Assembly (NCBI RefSeq): GCF_937880195.1
Contig: NZ_CALFLA010000102.1
Location: 1-26,553 of the forward strand
Direction: 5' to 3'
Source: an uncultured Blautia sp.
GTDB taxonomy: Bacteria > Bacillota > Clostridia > Lachnospirales > Lachnospiraceae
DNA: 26,553 nucleotides
The translations under genes and the position numbers were made by a program. Each line of letters starts with the position of its first letter. Positions within the stretch are counted from its first letter, which is position 1. Below are positions 15,266-24,177 of this stretch, piece by piece. The notes beneath the pieces were generated by a model. That model was not told the DNA's origin. It worked only from the letters and a program-made list of their open reading frames with translations, and ran no database searches.

Positions 15266-18200
15266 TCACCGCACCTCCTTTTCCATGGAATCCCATATAT
15301 CCCGGCTGTCAAACTGCTTCAGCCTTCTGTACTCATATCCGGGGATCTTTTTGTCAAAGCCGCAAACTCCCTGGTACTGGCAGTAGGTACAGGCATTTTT
15401 CTTTCCCAGCTCATAAGGAGAAACCTGTGCGTCCCCTGAAAGAATATCAGAGCGGATATCCTGGATCTTATTTTTTACATATTGGTTCAGAAGGCGGAAC
15501 TGTTCTCTGGTTGCCGCAGAAGCTCCTTTGCGAAGCCCTCCGTCTTTATTAAAAGCTACCGGAAGAGAACTGCCTGCGGCATCCATCTTATATATGATCC
15601 CCTCTGAGGAATTGACAAGTCCGTTCATTTTCAGCTCTTTCAGGATCTTAGGACTGATGCTGTCCATATCCTCCTCAAAAGACGATTGGATCATGGGATC
15701 TTTTATATTATAATAGAAAATCCCTGCAGGTTCGATCTGACAATCAGGATGTTTTTTCTTTTCTGCTTCCATAGCCGCGTCCATATAGACTACAAGCTGA
15801 AGCTGCAGCCCATGATAAATTCCTACCAGGTCAAAGGTAGTATTTCCAGATTTATAGTCAATGATCTTTACATAAACCTTTTTGTCTTCCTTTAAAACAT
15901 CCAGACGGTCGATCCTGCCTCCTCCTATGGAGACTTCAAATCCTTCCGGCACAAATTCTCCGTTTCTAAGCTGCTCCTGAAGAGCCCACAAAGTTCTTTT
16001 TAGAATACGGAACGTCCTCTGGATCATATATTGATTCCGGGCGCTGCTTTTTAAAATAGTATTGCCATAATCAGCTGTCACCTCTTCCAGACATTCTCCT
16101 GCAATACGATCTCTTTCTTCCTCCTTAAGCTCCCGCCAGTCAAGACCTCTTTTCTGGATTTCTGCAGCAAAACGCTCCAGAGCCTGATGAAGCACATTTC
16201 CCATATCCATGGCGCGAAATTCATATTCTGCCCGCTCTGTAACTGCAAGCCCGTATTTCAGGAAGTGGGCGAAGGCGCAGGCTGCAAACCGTTCCAGCCT
16301 TGTGGCGCTGTAGGGGGAAACCTCCCCGTAAAGAGCCTTTGCAACGCTTTCCCCGATCCTGTTTGACGGCTTTCTCATAAACACAGCCTGCGTCAGCCTT
16401 TGCACAATCTCACTGTACTCCCTGCTTCTTAAATACCAACTGTATAATTCCTGAAAAAGGGGATCGTCTTTTTCTCCCCCCTCTGTCAGGCCCCAGATCA
16501 GGTAGTCAAGACCCACAGCCGGAGTTTCCAAAAGATCCAGGCTGTTTTCAGGCGTTTCTGCCTGCTGTACTTCAAGGCCGGGAAACAGTCTCCTGACTGT
16601 GTGGATAAGATAGGCCGAGCTTATGGCATCCCCCTTTGTATTTGATCCTGCATAAGAAAGGCTTAAGCGGCAGGAAGGTTTTGTTAAATTCAGATACAGA
16701 TAAAATCTCTGCATATTCATCAGTTCTTTTGGACCTGGAGCAAGCTCCACTCCCTGATCTGCAAAGAAATCCCTGTCCATCTCTGTCAAAAGTCCTCCTG
16801 ACAGTGTGTTTTTAGGAATATTGCCTTCATTGACGCCAACAAAAAACAAGGCTTTCACATCTTTCAGACGGGTTCTTTCCATATCCCCCACAAGAACCTG
16901 ATCCATTCCCGGAGGGATCAGAGCTACCTTTGCCTCGCTCATTCCTGTTTCCAGAATCTGCCGAAATTCCTCAGGAGAAACGATTTCCTCCCCAAGAATT
17001 TCAACCATCTTATCCAAAAGCTCTATGACAATGCCAAAAATCTGCCCGTATTCCTTTTCCATGGCGCGGCAGCCGCTCTCCCGGAACTTCTCTTCCTGGA
17101 ATTTCAGTTTTTCCTGTATACGATTTTTTACAATAAAATCATAAAGCCGCCTGCAATATTCGCCTACTGTCTTTTTCCTTCCGGCAAAGCCTTCTGCCAG
17201 ATCCTGTATTTCCTGTACAAACTTTTCCCTGATCCTGTTCAGCTCAAGAAGAGATTCCTCCTTCATCCCTCTGTAGATCCTCACCCATGGCTCTTCCCAT
17301 TTCTTAAAGCCGCGGATGCCAAGAGCTACTGCATAGTTATCCAGCCAGTCAGTCTCCTCTTTGGTAATATCTGACATTCCGCACCGTAGATACCGGAATA
17401 CGCTCTCATAGGAAAAATTCTGAGCTGTCATTTCAAGAGCTCCCCGGATAAACTCCACAAAGGGATTCATGAGAATTGAATGCTTTTCATCAATAAAATA
17501 AGGAATCCCCGTATGATCAAAGGCCTGTCTGGCAAGACTTCCATATTCTTCCAGATTTCCAGTGATCACAGCGATCTCCCCATAACGGTACCCCTCTTCA
17601 CGTACCAGCTTCAGGATCCTTCTTGCGGTTTCTTCCATTTCCCTTACAGGACTTCCTGCTGTAAAAACAGAGATCTCCTTACTTTTTTCTTTATATACCT
17701 TACGGTTATACCGGAACAGATTTTGCTCCAAAAAAGAAAGAGCAGGAGCTTTTGCAAACCGGGAGGCTTTTCCCGGCTTTACCCATACAGGCTCTTCCAT
17801 ATCCCTGGTCAGTTCAGACAGGCTTCTGATCATTTTGTGGCTCATATAAAAAAGCTGATGTGATTTTTCTTTATATACAAAAGGCTCCAAAACGTCCATA
17901 GTGACAGTAACAGTAACCTTGCTGCATACACACAGAAGTTCCCGTATCACTTTTATCTGGACAGGGGTAAAGCCTGTAAATCCATCCATAAGAAGCACAC
18001 TGTCACGAAGCCTTTTTGAAAAGGCAATCTCCCTGGCCAGGACTTCCAAAACCTCCTCTGAGGTCATATAATGCTCTTTCAGATATTCCCGGAACGCCCG
18101 GTAAAGAACTGCCACGTCCTGGAGTTTCATTTGGAGAAGCGCCTTATCTTTGGCGTCCTCCTGCATTTTCTGTATCTCCTCTTCTCCCACCTCATACTGC

Positions 18201-18589
18201 ATAAATTCAGAGATCAGAGATTTTACCTCGTCCAGACATCCTGGCTTTTTGATCTGGTTTTTCAGATATACAAGTTCTTTCTGGTGCTTCTGCACCAGCT
18301 TTTGAAGAACCATATTTTTTCCGGTTTCCTCCAAAAGACTTCTCCTGTCGCCTCCCACTTCCTCAAGTACCCTGTGGGCAAGCCGGTCAAAACTTAATAC
18401 GTCAATATTCAGGATTCCTTTATCCGGGTGCATTTCTACCAGTGTTTTCTGGGTCTGCATGGTAAACTGTTCTGGAACAATTACATAATAAAAACGATCC
18501 GGGTTTTTCACAGCCTCTTCGATCAGAGACTGAAACGCTGTATAGGATTTTCCTGCCCCGGAATTTCCAATAATAAACTGAAGCGGCAT
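15266..18589 (-). CDS. addB: ATP-dependent nuclease subunit B
   Basis: A 1107-residue AddB subunit, partner of AddA in double-strand-break processing. The N-terminal Walker A is GNSGAGKS (8-15). The C-terminal nuclease domain has IIDYKSGN, and an iron-sulfur cluster is formed by Cys771 plus Cys1067, Cys1070 and Cys1076 (C-x2-C-x5-C), all four present. The start ATG 18589, preceded by GGAGG at a 5-base spacing, gives the family-typical beginning MPLQFIIGNSGAGKS. The in-frame upstream codons to 18619 overlap that ribosome site and are rejected. No clear promoter could be assigned in the 171-base gap to the divergent gene at 18761. Confidence 0.96.
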   Translation of the reverse strand: MPLQFIIGNSGAGKSYTAFQSLIEEAVKNPDRFYYVIVPEQFTMQTQKTLVEMHPDKGILNIDVLSFDRLAHRVLEEVGGDRRSLLEETGKNMVLQKLVQKHQKELVYLKNQIKKPGCLDEVKSLISEFMQYEVGEEEIQKMQEDAKDKALLQMKLQDVAVLYRAFREYLKEHYMTSEEVLEVLAREIAFSKRLRDSVLLMDGFTGFTPVQIKVIRELLCVCSKVTVTVTMDVLEPFVYKEKSHQLFYMSHKMIRSLSELTRDMEEPVWVKPGKASRFAKAPALSFLEQNLFRYNRKVYKEKSKEISVFTAGSPVREMEETARRILKLVREEGYRYGEIAVITGNLEEYGSLARQAFDHTGIPYFIDEKHSILMNPFVEFIRGALEMTAQNFSYESVFRYLRCGMSDITKEETDWLDNYAVALGIRGFKKWEEPWVRIYRGMKEESLLELNRIREKFVQEIQDLAEGFAGRKKTVGEYCRRLYDFIVKNRIQEKLKFQEEKFRESGCRAMEKEYGQIFGIVIELLDKMVEILGEEIVSPEEFRQILETGMSEAKVALIPPGMDQVLVGDMERTRLKDVKALFFVGVNEGNIPKNTLSGGLLTEMDRDFFADQGVELAPGPKELMNMQRFYLYLNLTKPSCRLSLSYAGSNTKGDAISSAYLIHTVRRLFPGLEVQQAETPENSLDLLETPAVGLDYLIWGLTEGGEKDDPLFQELYSWYLRSREYSEIVQRLTQAVFMRKPSNRIGESVAKALYGEVSPYSATRLERFAACAFAHFLKYGLAVTERAEYEFRAMDMGNVLHQALERFAAEIQKRGLDWRELKEEERDRIAGECLEEVTADYGNTILKSSARNQYMIQRTFRILKRTLWALQEQLRNGEFVPEGFEVSIGGGRIDRLDVLKEDKKVYVKIIDYKSGNTTFDLVGIYHGLQLQLVVYMDAAMEAEKKKHPDCQIEPAGIFYYNIKDPMIQSSFEEDMDSISPKILKELKMNGLVNSSEGIIYKMDAAGSSLPVAFNKDGGLRKGASAATREQFRLLNQYVKNKIQDIRSDILSGDAQVSPYELGKKNACTYCQYQGVCGFDKKIPGYEYRRLKQFDSRDIWDSMEKEVR

Positions 18590-18662
18590 ACTTACCTCCA
18601 TTCCATCAATAACTGTCAAAACTCCCTGAGTTTTCAGGATCCAGAAACTTTAGGATCAGCCA

Positions 18663-18671
18663 TGGTATAAT
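18663..18671 (+). promoter_or_regulatory. Extended -10 promoter
   Basis: TGGTATAAT, a perfect TG-N-TATAAT element without a recognisable -35, lies about 90 bases before the plus-strand gene at 18761. Confidence 0.5.
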
Positions 18672-18760
18672 CCCCTCCCCTGCCGCATAGGATTAAGCAG
18701 AAGGACACCTTTGTTCCTAACCTTTGTTCCCATACTTATTCTGTCCAGGAGGCATGACTT

Positions 18761-19198
18761 ATGAGTTCCAAAACCAAAATTGTCGTTTTACATATGAAGG
18801 AGATCATTTATACAGGGATCTTCCTTTTATTTCTGCTGATCCTGGGAGTTGTAATGCTCTTTATGTTCGGTCCAGGCAAAACAAAAACAACCTCTGCCGA
18901 AGTCTCTGATCTTTACACTCCCGGAATCTACCGTTCTTCCATTTCTCTTAATGGCAACAGCTTTGATGTGGAAGTTACTGTAGACGCAGATCAGATTCGT
19001 TCCATACATCTTACTAATCTAAGCGAAAGCACCGCCGCCATGTTCCCCCTCTTGGAGCCTTCCCTGGAGGAACTGGCAAGCCAGATCTACAGCGGCGTCT
19101 CTCTCGAACAGCTGAAATATTCCAGCGACCAGAAATACACCTCTATGCTGCTGATCCAGGCTATCGGCGATGCTCTTCAAAAAGCCTCAGCAAAATAA
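18761..19198 (+). CDS. Membrane-anchored protein with FMN-binding-like domain
   Basis: A 145-residue protein with one transmembrane helix (about 13-36) and an outside domain of about 95 residues. The pattern GIYRSSISLNGNSFDVEVTVD, then QIRSIHLTNLSES and a final YTSMLLIQAIGDALQKA, follows the order of the FMN_bind fold. The usual SGAT flavinylation motif is replaced by SDQKYTS, which keeps a Thr-Ser but not the Gly-Ala. It could bind a ligand other than covalent flavin, or be unrelated. GGAGG lies 9 bases before the ATG. It is divergent from addB and convergent with nadE (16 bases apart), so it is probably transcribed alone. Confidence 0.7.
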   Translation: MSSKTKIVVLHMKEIIYTGIFLLFLLILGVVMLFMFGPGKTKTTSAEVSDLYTPGIYRSSISLNGNSFDVEVTVDADQIRSIHLTNLSESTAAMFPLLEPSLEELASQIYSGVSLEQLKYSSDQKYTSMLLIQAIGDALQKASAK

Positions 19199-19214
19199 TT
19201 GTTGATTTATATTT

Positions 19215-21164
19215 TTAAATAGAAATTTTGTCCAGCTCCTTCAGCCAGAGAGTTCCGCAGGCATCGCTTGGCATACGAAGATCTCCTCTTGGAGACACTG
19301 CCACGCTTCCCACCTTTGGGCCGTCCGGCAAACAGGACCGTTTAAACTGCTGGGTAAAGAAACGGCGGTAAAAAATTTTCAGCCATTTCAGGATAGTTTC
19401 CTCGTCGTACTCTCCTGCAAAAGCCGCCTTTGCCATGCGGAAGATCTTTTTCGGCGGGCAGGTCCAGCGGAGCATATGATACATGAAAAAGTCATGAAGC
19501 TCATAGGGGCCTACCAGATCCTCTGTTTTCTGGGAGATCACACCGTCCTTTGGCGGAAGCAGCTCAGGGCTTACCGGAGTGTCCAGAATATCCAGAAGAA
19601 TCTTCTGAAGCCGATCTTCGTTACAGGTATCTGCATAATATCTTACCAGATGACGCACAAGGGTTTTAGGCACAGAACTGTTTACCCCATACATGGACAT
19701 ATGATCGCCATTGTAGGTAGCCCATCCCAGAGCCAGCTCAGAAAGGTCTCCTGTTCCGATCACAATGCCGTTCATCTGGTTGGCAATGTCCATAAGGATC
19801 TGAGTACGCTCTCTTGCCTGACTGTTTTCATAAGTAACATCATGACATTTGGGATCATGACCAATATCACTGAAATGAAGGCTGACTGCTTCTTTTATAT
19901 TTACCTCACGAAGTGTGGTTCCCAGACACTGACTGAGTTCACAGGCATTATTGTATGTTCTGTCCGTAGTTCCAAAGCAGGGCATAGTGACCGCTGTGAT
20001 CTGTCCTCTGGAAAGCCCCAGCATGTCAAAGGCCCGTACAGTCACAAGAAGAGCCAGGGTGGAGTCCAGACCGCCGGAAAGACCGATCACAACATTCTGG
20101 CAGTGTATATGTGCAAGCCTTTTTTTCAGTCCCATAGCCTGAATGTTCAAAATTTCATCACATCTTAAACTTCTTTCCTCTACAGAGGAGGGAACAAAAG
20201 GTCTGGAATCAAATTTTCCGGAAATATCTGTGTCCGTAACTTCAAGGCTGAAAAATACTTCGGAATAAAAAGGTTCCTTCTCTCCCTTTTCCGCGTCTGT
20301 AGCAAACTGGCAAGTGGTCATTCTGCGGCGCTCATTGTTCAGCTTGCGGATATCCAACACTCCATAAACCGCGCCTCGGGTAAACCTTTTGCTTTCTGCC
20401 AGAATGGAGCCGTTTTCTGCGATCAGGCTGTGTCCTGCATAAACAACGTCCTGTGTGGATTCCCCTTCTCCTGCAGAAGCATAAACATATCCGCACATAA
20501 GCTTTGCAGACTGGAGGGCTACCAGATTCTTTCTGTAAATATTCTTGCCGACCAGTTCGTCGCTTGCAGAAAGATTTACGATCAAGTTCGCCCCCTGATA
20601 AGCATGGGAGATACTTGGGGGATTCGCCACCCAAAGATCTTCGCAGATCTCTGCGCATACCTTGATTTCTGGAAGTTCCTCACAGGAAAACATCAGATAA
20701 GGAGAAATGGGAACGTCATCCTCTTCCAGTTCACGGACAAAGGTTACGGTTCCATCCACATCTTTTCCTGATGTGAAGTAGCGTCCCTCATAAAATTCAT
20801 TGTAATTTGGAATATGAATCTTGGGAACCAATCCCAGAATCTCTCCATGATTCAGTCCGGCTGCCACATTATAGAGCTTTCCGTTATATTCAAGAGGAAG
20901 GCCTACAAAGATCAGGCCGTCCACTGCCTCCGTCTCTTTGGCAATACGCATAAGCTGGACTTTTGCCTCATTCAGAAGCGTTTCCTGCCAGAAAAGATCC
21001 CCGCAGCTATAGGAAGTAATACAAAGCTCTGGAAAAACCATCACCTTTGCCCCCTGCGCCTCCATCTCATATACCATGCGAATGATCTCATCTGCATTAT
21101 ACTCACAGTCTCCTACACGTACATCAGGAGTTGCTGCGCTGACCTTAATAAATCCATCCTTCAT
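19215..21164 (-). CDS. nadE: Glutamine-dependent NAD+ synthetase
   Basis: A 649-residue two-domain enzyme that makes NAD from nicotinate adenine dinucleotide, using ammonia released from glutamine. The N-terminal nitrilase-type glutaminase has the catalytic triad Glu46 (VFPELCIT), Lys115 (LVPKIHIPNY) and Cys174 (AEICEDLW). The C-terminal synthetase has the ATP loop IGLSGGLDST (360-369) and GTGDLSELALGW. All key residues are present and the length is normal. GGGG lies 6 bases before the ATG. It is third in a run with the YqeM-like methyltransferase and Hsp33 genes, with a 63-base gap and no terminator between. Confidence 0.96.
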   Translation of the reverse strand: MKDGFIKVSAATPDVRVGDCEYNADEIIRMVYEMEAQGAKVMVFPELCITSYSCGDLFWQETLLNEAKVQLMRIAKETEAVDGLIFVGLPLEYNGKLYNVAAGLNHGEILGLVPKIHIPNYNEFYEGRYFTSGKDVDGTVTFVRELEEDDVPISPYLMFSCEELPEIKVCAEICEDLWVANPPSISHAYQGANLIVNLSASDELVGKNIYRKNLVALQSAKLMCGYVYASAGEGESTQDVVYAGHSLIAENGSILAESKRFTRGAVYGVLDIRKLNNERRRMTTCQFATDAEKGEKEPFYSEVFFSLEVTDTDISGKFDSRPFVPSSVEERSLRCDEILNIQAMGLKKRLAHIHCQNVVIGLSGGLDSTLALLVTVRAFDMLGLSRGQITAVTMPCFGTTDRTYNNACELSQCLGTTLREVNIKEAVSLHFSDIGHDPKCHDVTYENSQARERTQILMDIANQMNGIVIGTGDLSELALGWATYNGDHMSMYGVNSSVPKTLVRHLVRYYADTCNEDRLQKILLDILDTPVSPELLPPKDGVISQKTEDLVGPYELHDFFMYHMLRWTCPPKKIFRMAKAAFAGEYDEETILKWLKIFYRRFFTQQFKRSCLPDGPKVGSVAVSPRGDLRMPSDACGTLWLKELDKISI

Positions 21165-21227
21165 ATTTTCCCCTTTCCTGTCCCTTTCTTACGGACATCC
21201 GGTATATCCTGACAGTTTCTGTCTGTT

Positions 21228-22103
21228 TTATTTACACTTTCTGAGAATTTCTTTCAGCTCTTCCACACTGAACACATAATTTGTATTGCAGAAATGGCAG
21301 TTCAGCTCAATTTCCTTACCTTCCTGGATCATTTCGTTAAGATCCTTCCGTCCAATGCTGATCAGAGCTTTTTCTACTCTCTCCTTGCTGCAGTTACAAT
21401 AAAATTCTGTAGGAACTTTGTCCATGATCTCCAGATCAAGTCCTTCAAAAACTGCTTCCAGAAGGCTCTCCGGCGTATGTCCCTGTTCCAGAAGTGTGGT
21501 TACAGACTGGATCTTCTGAATATTCTCCTCCAGCTTTGCAATGGTTTTTTCCTCTGCAAAGGGCATCACCTGCACAATAAAGCCGCCGGCTTCTCTCACT
21601 GTGTTGTCCTTATTCATAAGAACGCCAAGCCCTACTGCTGAAGGAACCTGTTCACTGACAGCAAAATAATAGGTCAGATCCTCTGCAATTTCTCCTGTCT
21701 GAAGATCCACCTGTCCGGAATAGGGTTCTTTCAGTCCCATATCCTTGATCACATTCAAAAATCCATTTCCTACAGCGCCTGATACGTCCAGCTTACCTTT
21801 TTCATTTGCCGGAAGAAGCACTTCAGGATTCCCTACATAGCCTTTAACTCTTCCCTGAGAATCCGCGGTAACAGTGATTCCATTTAAAGGACCGTCTGCC
21901 TTTACCTGTAAGGTAAGGATATCTTTTTCGCCTTTCATCATTACGCCCATCATTGCTCCTGCAGTCAAAAGACGTCCCAGAGCAGCTGTTGCCACCGGAC
22001 TTGTATTATGATCCTTTCTTGCTGTTTCCACTGTTTCTTTTGTCACAGCGGCAAAGGCGCGTACCTGGCTGTCCGCCGCTGTTGCTCTTATAATATAATC
22101 CAT
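21228..22103 (-). CDS. hslO: Hsp33 redox-regulated chaperone
   Basis: A 291-residue holdase activated by oxidation. The C-terminal zinc site has all four cysteines: Cys236 and Cys238 (CNC) and Cys269 and Cys272 (CHFC). The N-terminal fold contains DHNTSPVATAALGRLLTAG and the central YSGQVDLQTGEIAEDL, typical of the family. The AAGGAGG ribosome site (22108-22114) overlaps the stop codon of the upstream methyltransferase gene, which ends 9 bases before the start, so the two are co-translated. Under oxidative stress it would protect proteins from aggregation in the cytosol. Confidence 0.96.
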   Translation of the reverse strand: MDYIIRATAADSQVRAFAAVTKETVETARKDHNTSPVATAALGRLLTAGAMMGVMMKGEKDILTLQVKADGPLNGITVTADSQGRVKGYVGNPEVLLPANEKGKLDVSGAVGNGFLNVIKDMGLKEPYSGQVDLQTGEIAEDLTYYFAVSEQVPSAVGLGVLMNKDNTVREAGGFIVQVMPFAEEKTIAKLEENIQKIQSVTTLLEQGHTPESLLEAVFEGLDLEIMDKVPTEFYCNCSKERVEKALISIGRKDLNEMIQEGKEIELNCHFCNTNYVFSVEELKEILRKCK

Positions 22104-22112
22104 AATTCCTCC

Positions 22113-22865
22113 TTATTTTCCACATTCTCTTGCAATAAAAAATAAACGCTGGCTGTCCGCCCTTGCAGGCTCCATAGTATAGGCGTCATAAACTGCCATA
22201 AGCTCCATTCCCGCCTTTTGGATCAACTCTTCGATCTCAGACTGCTCATAAGCCTTCTGGCAATGGAGTTCTTCACATTTTTCGTAAAGCCCGTCCTCCC
22301 TTGGCAAAAATACTGCCAGCTCATACACATTGATCTTCTCTTCTGGGTCATAGCTGTTTTCCCAGATAAAGCTTCCCTCATCTCTGTTTTCCGCTATGGT
22401 TGTGTCTCCCAGAATGTCTCTGTATTTGTGAACCGTATTCATGTCAAACAGAAAAATGCCCTTTGGGTCCAGGTAGTTATTTACCAGACGGAAAACCTCC
22501 AGAAGTTCTTCCTTCTCTGTAATATAATTCAGGCTGTCACATACGCTGACTACTGCCCGGACGGTTCCATAAAGCTCAAATTCCTGCATATCCTGCAGAA
22601 GATACAAAATATCCATACCGGATTCTGTTTTCTTTTTCATGGCCTCTGCAAGCATTTCTTCTGAATTGTCCACGCCTATCATATCATATCCTTTTTGCGC
22701 AAGCAATCCCGTCATAGCTCCTGTTCCGCAGCCAAGGTCCAAAACCAGCCCTTCTTCGATTCCCTGATCCTTCAGATGCTTTTCTATATAATCCGCCCAT
22801 TTTTCATAATCAACATTATCCATGAACAGGTCATATACCTGTGCAAATTTTCCATATGCTTCCAC
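22113..22865 (-). CDS. Class I SAM-dependent methyltransferase, YqeM-like
   Basis: A 250-residue methyltransferase. The N-terminus YGKFAQVYDLFMDNVDYEKW resembles Bacillus YqeM. The SAM-binding motif I VLDLGCGTGAMTGLL is at 41-55, followed by MIGVDNSEEML and a post-motif SVCDSLNYI. The substrate is unknown. The start is GTG 22865: AGGAGG lies 9 bases upstream, and the longer frame from a GTG at 22898 would include that ribosome site as codons and is rejected. It is followed closely by hslO and nadE. Confidence 0.85.
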   Translation of the reverse strand: MEAYGKFAQVYDLFMDNVDYEKWADYIEKHLKDQGIEEGLVLDLGCGTGAMTGLLAQKGYDMIGVDNSEEMLAEAMKKKTESGMDILYLLQDMQEFELYGTVRAVVSVCDSLNYITEKEELLEVFRLVNNYLDPKGIFLFDMNTVHKYRDILGDTTIAENRDEGSFIWENSYDPEEKINVYELAVFLPREDGLYEKCEELHCQKAYEQSEIEELIQKAGMELMAVYDAYTMEPARADSQRLFFIARECGK

Positions 22866-22904
22866 TTGTCTTTTCCTCCTGCATAATCCCTTTTTCACTG
22901 GCTG

Positions 22905-22937
22905 AGATAAAAAGGCAGATGATCTCTCACCTGCCTT
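22905..22937 (-). terminator. Intrinsic terminator of the lipoprotein gene
   Basis: On the minus strand, AAGGCAGGTGA (22927-22937) pairs with TCATCTGCCTT (22912-22922) over 11 positions with one G-U pair, around the loop GAGA. It is followed by a T-run (TTTTTATC). It lies 33 bases after the lipoprotein stop. Confidence 0.85.
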
Positions 22938-22969
22938 AAAATATCCTGCCTTATGATAATCCTGTTTTC

Positions 22970-24031
22970 TTACGGAAGCGGCATATAATATACGTCTGCA
23001 GCCTCTCCATGCCAGTAATAATCGGTTCCGTCCGCTGCGTATACGTCCTGATCGTTTGCAAAGCTGTAGGTATTGCCGTCAAAGTCAACCCAGTTTCCAT
23101 TGCCGTCCGGCTGGATAACAGTTGGCTTTCCGTCAGAGTTGCGGTAGATTGTTCTGGTCTGGTCTGTATTGGTGAGCTGCTCATCAGTAAATCCGCCGGA
23201 GTTGGTAGTTCCGCTGGACGCTGTCTCTCCGCCGTTCTCTGCCGGAGCTTCTGTTCCTGCGGGAGCTTCTGTTCCTGCTGCACTGCTGTCTGTTCCAGCT
23301 GCGTCTGTACCTGCCGGAGCTTCTGTTCCTGCTGCGTCTGCACCAGCTGCGCCTGCGTTATCAGAAACAGTTCCCGGAGCAGCTTCCTTCAGAGAAGAAT
23401 TACCCAACATCTTGAAAGAATCTACAGCGCTTTTTACGGAAGCAAGAGCTTCTTCTTTCTTTACTCTGGCCTCAATGCTGTAAAACTCGCTGGCATTTGC
23501 AAATACCTTATGAACTACATAGAGAGCGCCGTCGCTCTTCTCTGTATTCAGCATCTTCGTTACATAGCTGTAAACGCCGATTCCGTTTACATCATTTGAT
23601 GTGTAGTCCTGGATCTCAAAATCAGTTCCCTGCACCTTGTCATTATCTGCCTGTTCCAGAGAAACCGCCATATCCTGAGTGCTTGGGATTACAGTAGCAG
23701 CCATAGTCTCCTCGCCCTGTCCGTGAAGAATCAGGATATTTCCGTTATCCGGGGACTCGAAGCTGATGGTATCTGCCTCGTCTGTTTTATTTGCCCATGT
23801 TGCATCTGGAAGGTCAATGGAAATAGACTTATCCGCTGACGTATAAGTTGTATTCTGTACGTCCGGCGCAATGGTAGGGGTTGCTGTAGGCGCCTTCGTT
23901 ACCTCCGGCACAGGAGTTACGCTGACTACCTTCTGCTCCTCCGGCTCGTCGCCGCCAAAACCGCAACCTGCCATAAAGACAGATGCAGATATCGTAACCG
24001 CTAAAACAGCAAGTAATTTTTTATTTTTCAT
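22970..24031 (-). CDS. Lipoprotein with Ala/Thr/Pro-rich linker, function unknown
   Basis: A 353-residue exported protein. The signal peptide ends in SVFMAGC with lipid-carrying Cys23 (Met at -3 is less usual). A Pro/Thr-rich stretch (about 30-58) leads to a globular domain of about 150 residues (from NTTYTSADKSISIDLPD to VDSFKMLG), which resembles surface-exposed lipoprotein folds but no family I can name. Next comes a low-complexity Ala-Gly-Thr-Glu-Pro linker (about 215-270). The C-terminus is a separate Tyr/Trp/Asp-rich segment of about 75 residues (KPTVIQPDGNGNWVDFDG). AAGGAGG lies 6 bases before ATG 24031. It stands alone between its own promoter and terminator. It is probably anchored on the outer face of the membrane. 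Confidence 0.85.
   Translation of the reverse strand: MKNKKLLAVLAVTISASVFMAGCGFGGDEPEEQKVVSVTPVPEVTKAPTATPTIAPDVQNTTYTSADKSISIDLPDATWANKTDEADTISFESPDNGNILILHGQGEETMAATVIPSTQDMAVSLEQADNDKVQGTDFEIQDYTSNDVNGIGVYSYVTKMLNTEKSDGALYVVHKVFANASEFYSIEARVKKEEALASVKSAVDSFKMLGNSSLKEAAPGTVSDNAGAAGADAAGTEAPAGTDAAGTDSSAAGTEAPAGTEAPAENGGETASSGTTNSGGFTDEQLTNTDQTRTIYRNSDGKPTVIQPDGNGNWVDFDGNTYSFANDQDVYAADGTDYYWHGEAADVYYMPLP
23244..23332. repeat. Short imperfect repeats encoding the lipoprotein linker
   Basis: The 17-base plus-strand unit GGAGCTTCTGTTCCTGC occurs at 23244, 23262 and 23316, with decayed copies between. It encodes the repeated AGTEAP block on the minus strand. Spacings of 18 and 54 bases are multiples of three, so copy-number change would keep frame. 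Confidence 0.8.
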
Positions 24032-24079
24032 GATATCCTCCTTGAAATACAGATTCATTCTCAAAGCTCTTTGTACCAT

Positions 24080-24108
24080 ATTTTACAATTTTATTACATA
24101 CATGTCAA
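24080..24108 (-). promoter_or_regulatory. Sigma-A promoter of the lipoprotein gene
   Basis: On the minus strand, a perfect -35 TTGACA (24103-24108), a 17-base spacer and TAAAAT (24080-24085). The leader to the start codon is about 40 bases. Confidence 0.82.
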
Positions 24109-24123
24109 TCAATTTTCCTTTTC

Positions 24124-24170
24124 GGAATATGAAAATCCTATGAAGAAAGTATAAACTTCTGTCATATTCC
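24124..24170. repeat. Inverted repeat between the helD-like and lipoprotein genes
   Basis: GGAATATGA (24124-24132) and TCATATTCC (24162-24170) are perfect 9-base inverted arms 29 bases apart. No T-run follows on the minus strand, so it is not a standard terminator for the helicase gene ending at 24178. It lies just upstream of the lipoprotein promoter and could bind a regulator. Confidence 0.4.
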
Positions 24171-24177
24171 CCTGTTT

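Noticed and set aside
19476..20168. A 230-codon plus-strand frame opposite nadE
   Set aside because: It is antisense to intact NAD synthetase motifs, and no promoter or ribosome site is seen.
22951..23343. A 130-codon Gln-rich minus-strand frame overlapping the lipoprotein gene
   Set aside because: It is the alternate frame of the linker repeats. The overlapping frame has a signal peptide, ribosome site, promoter and terminator; this one has none.
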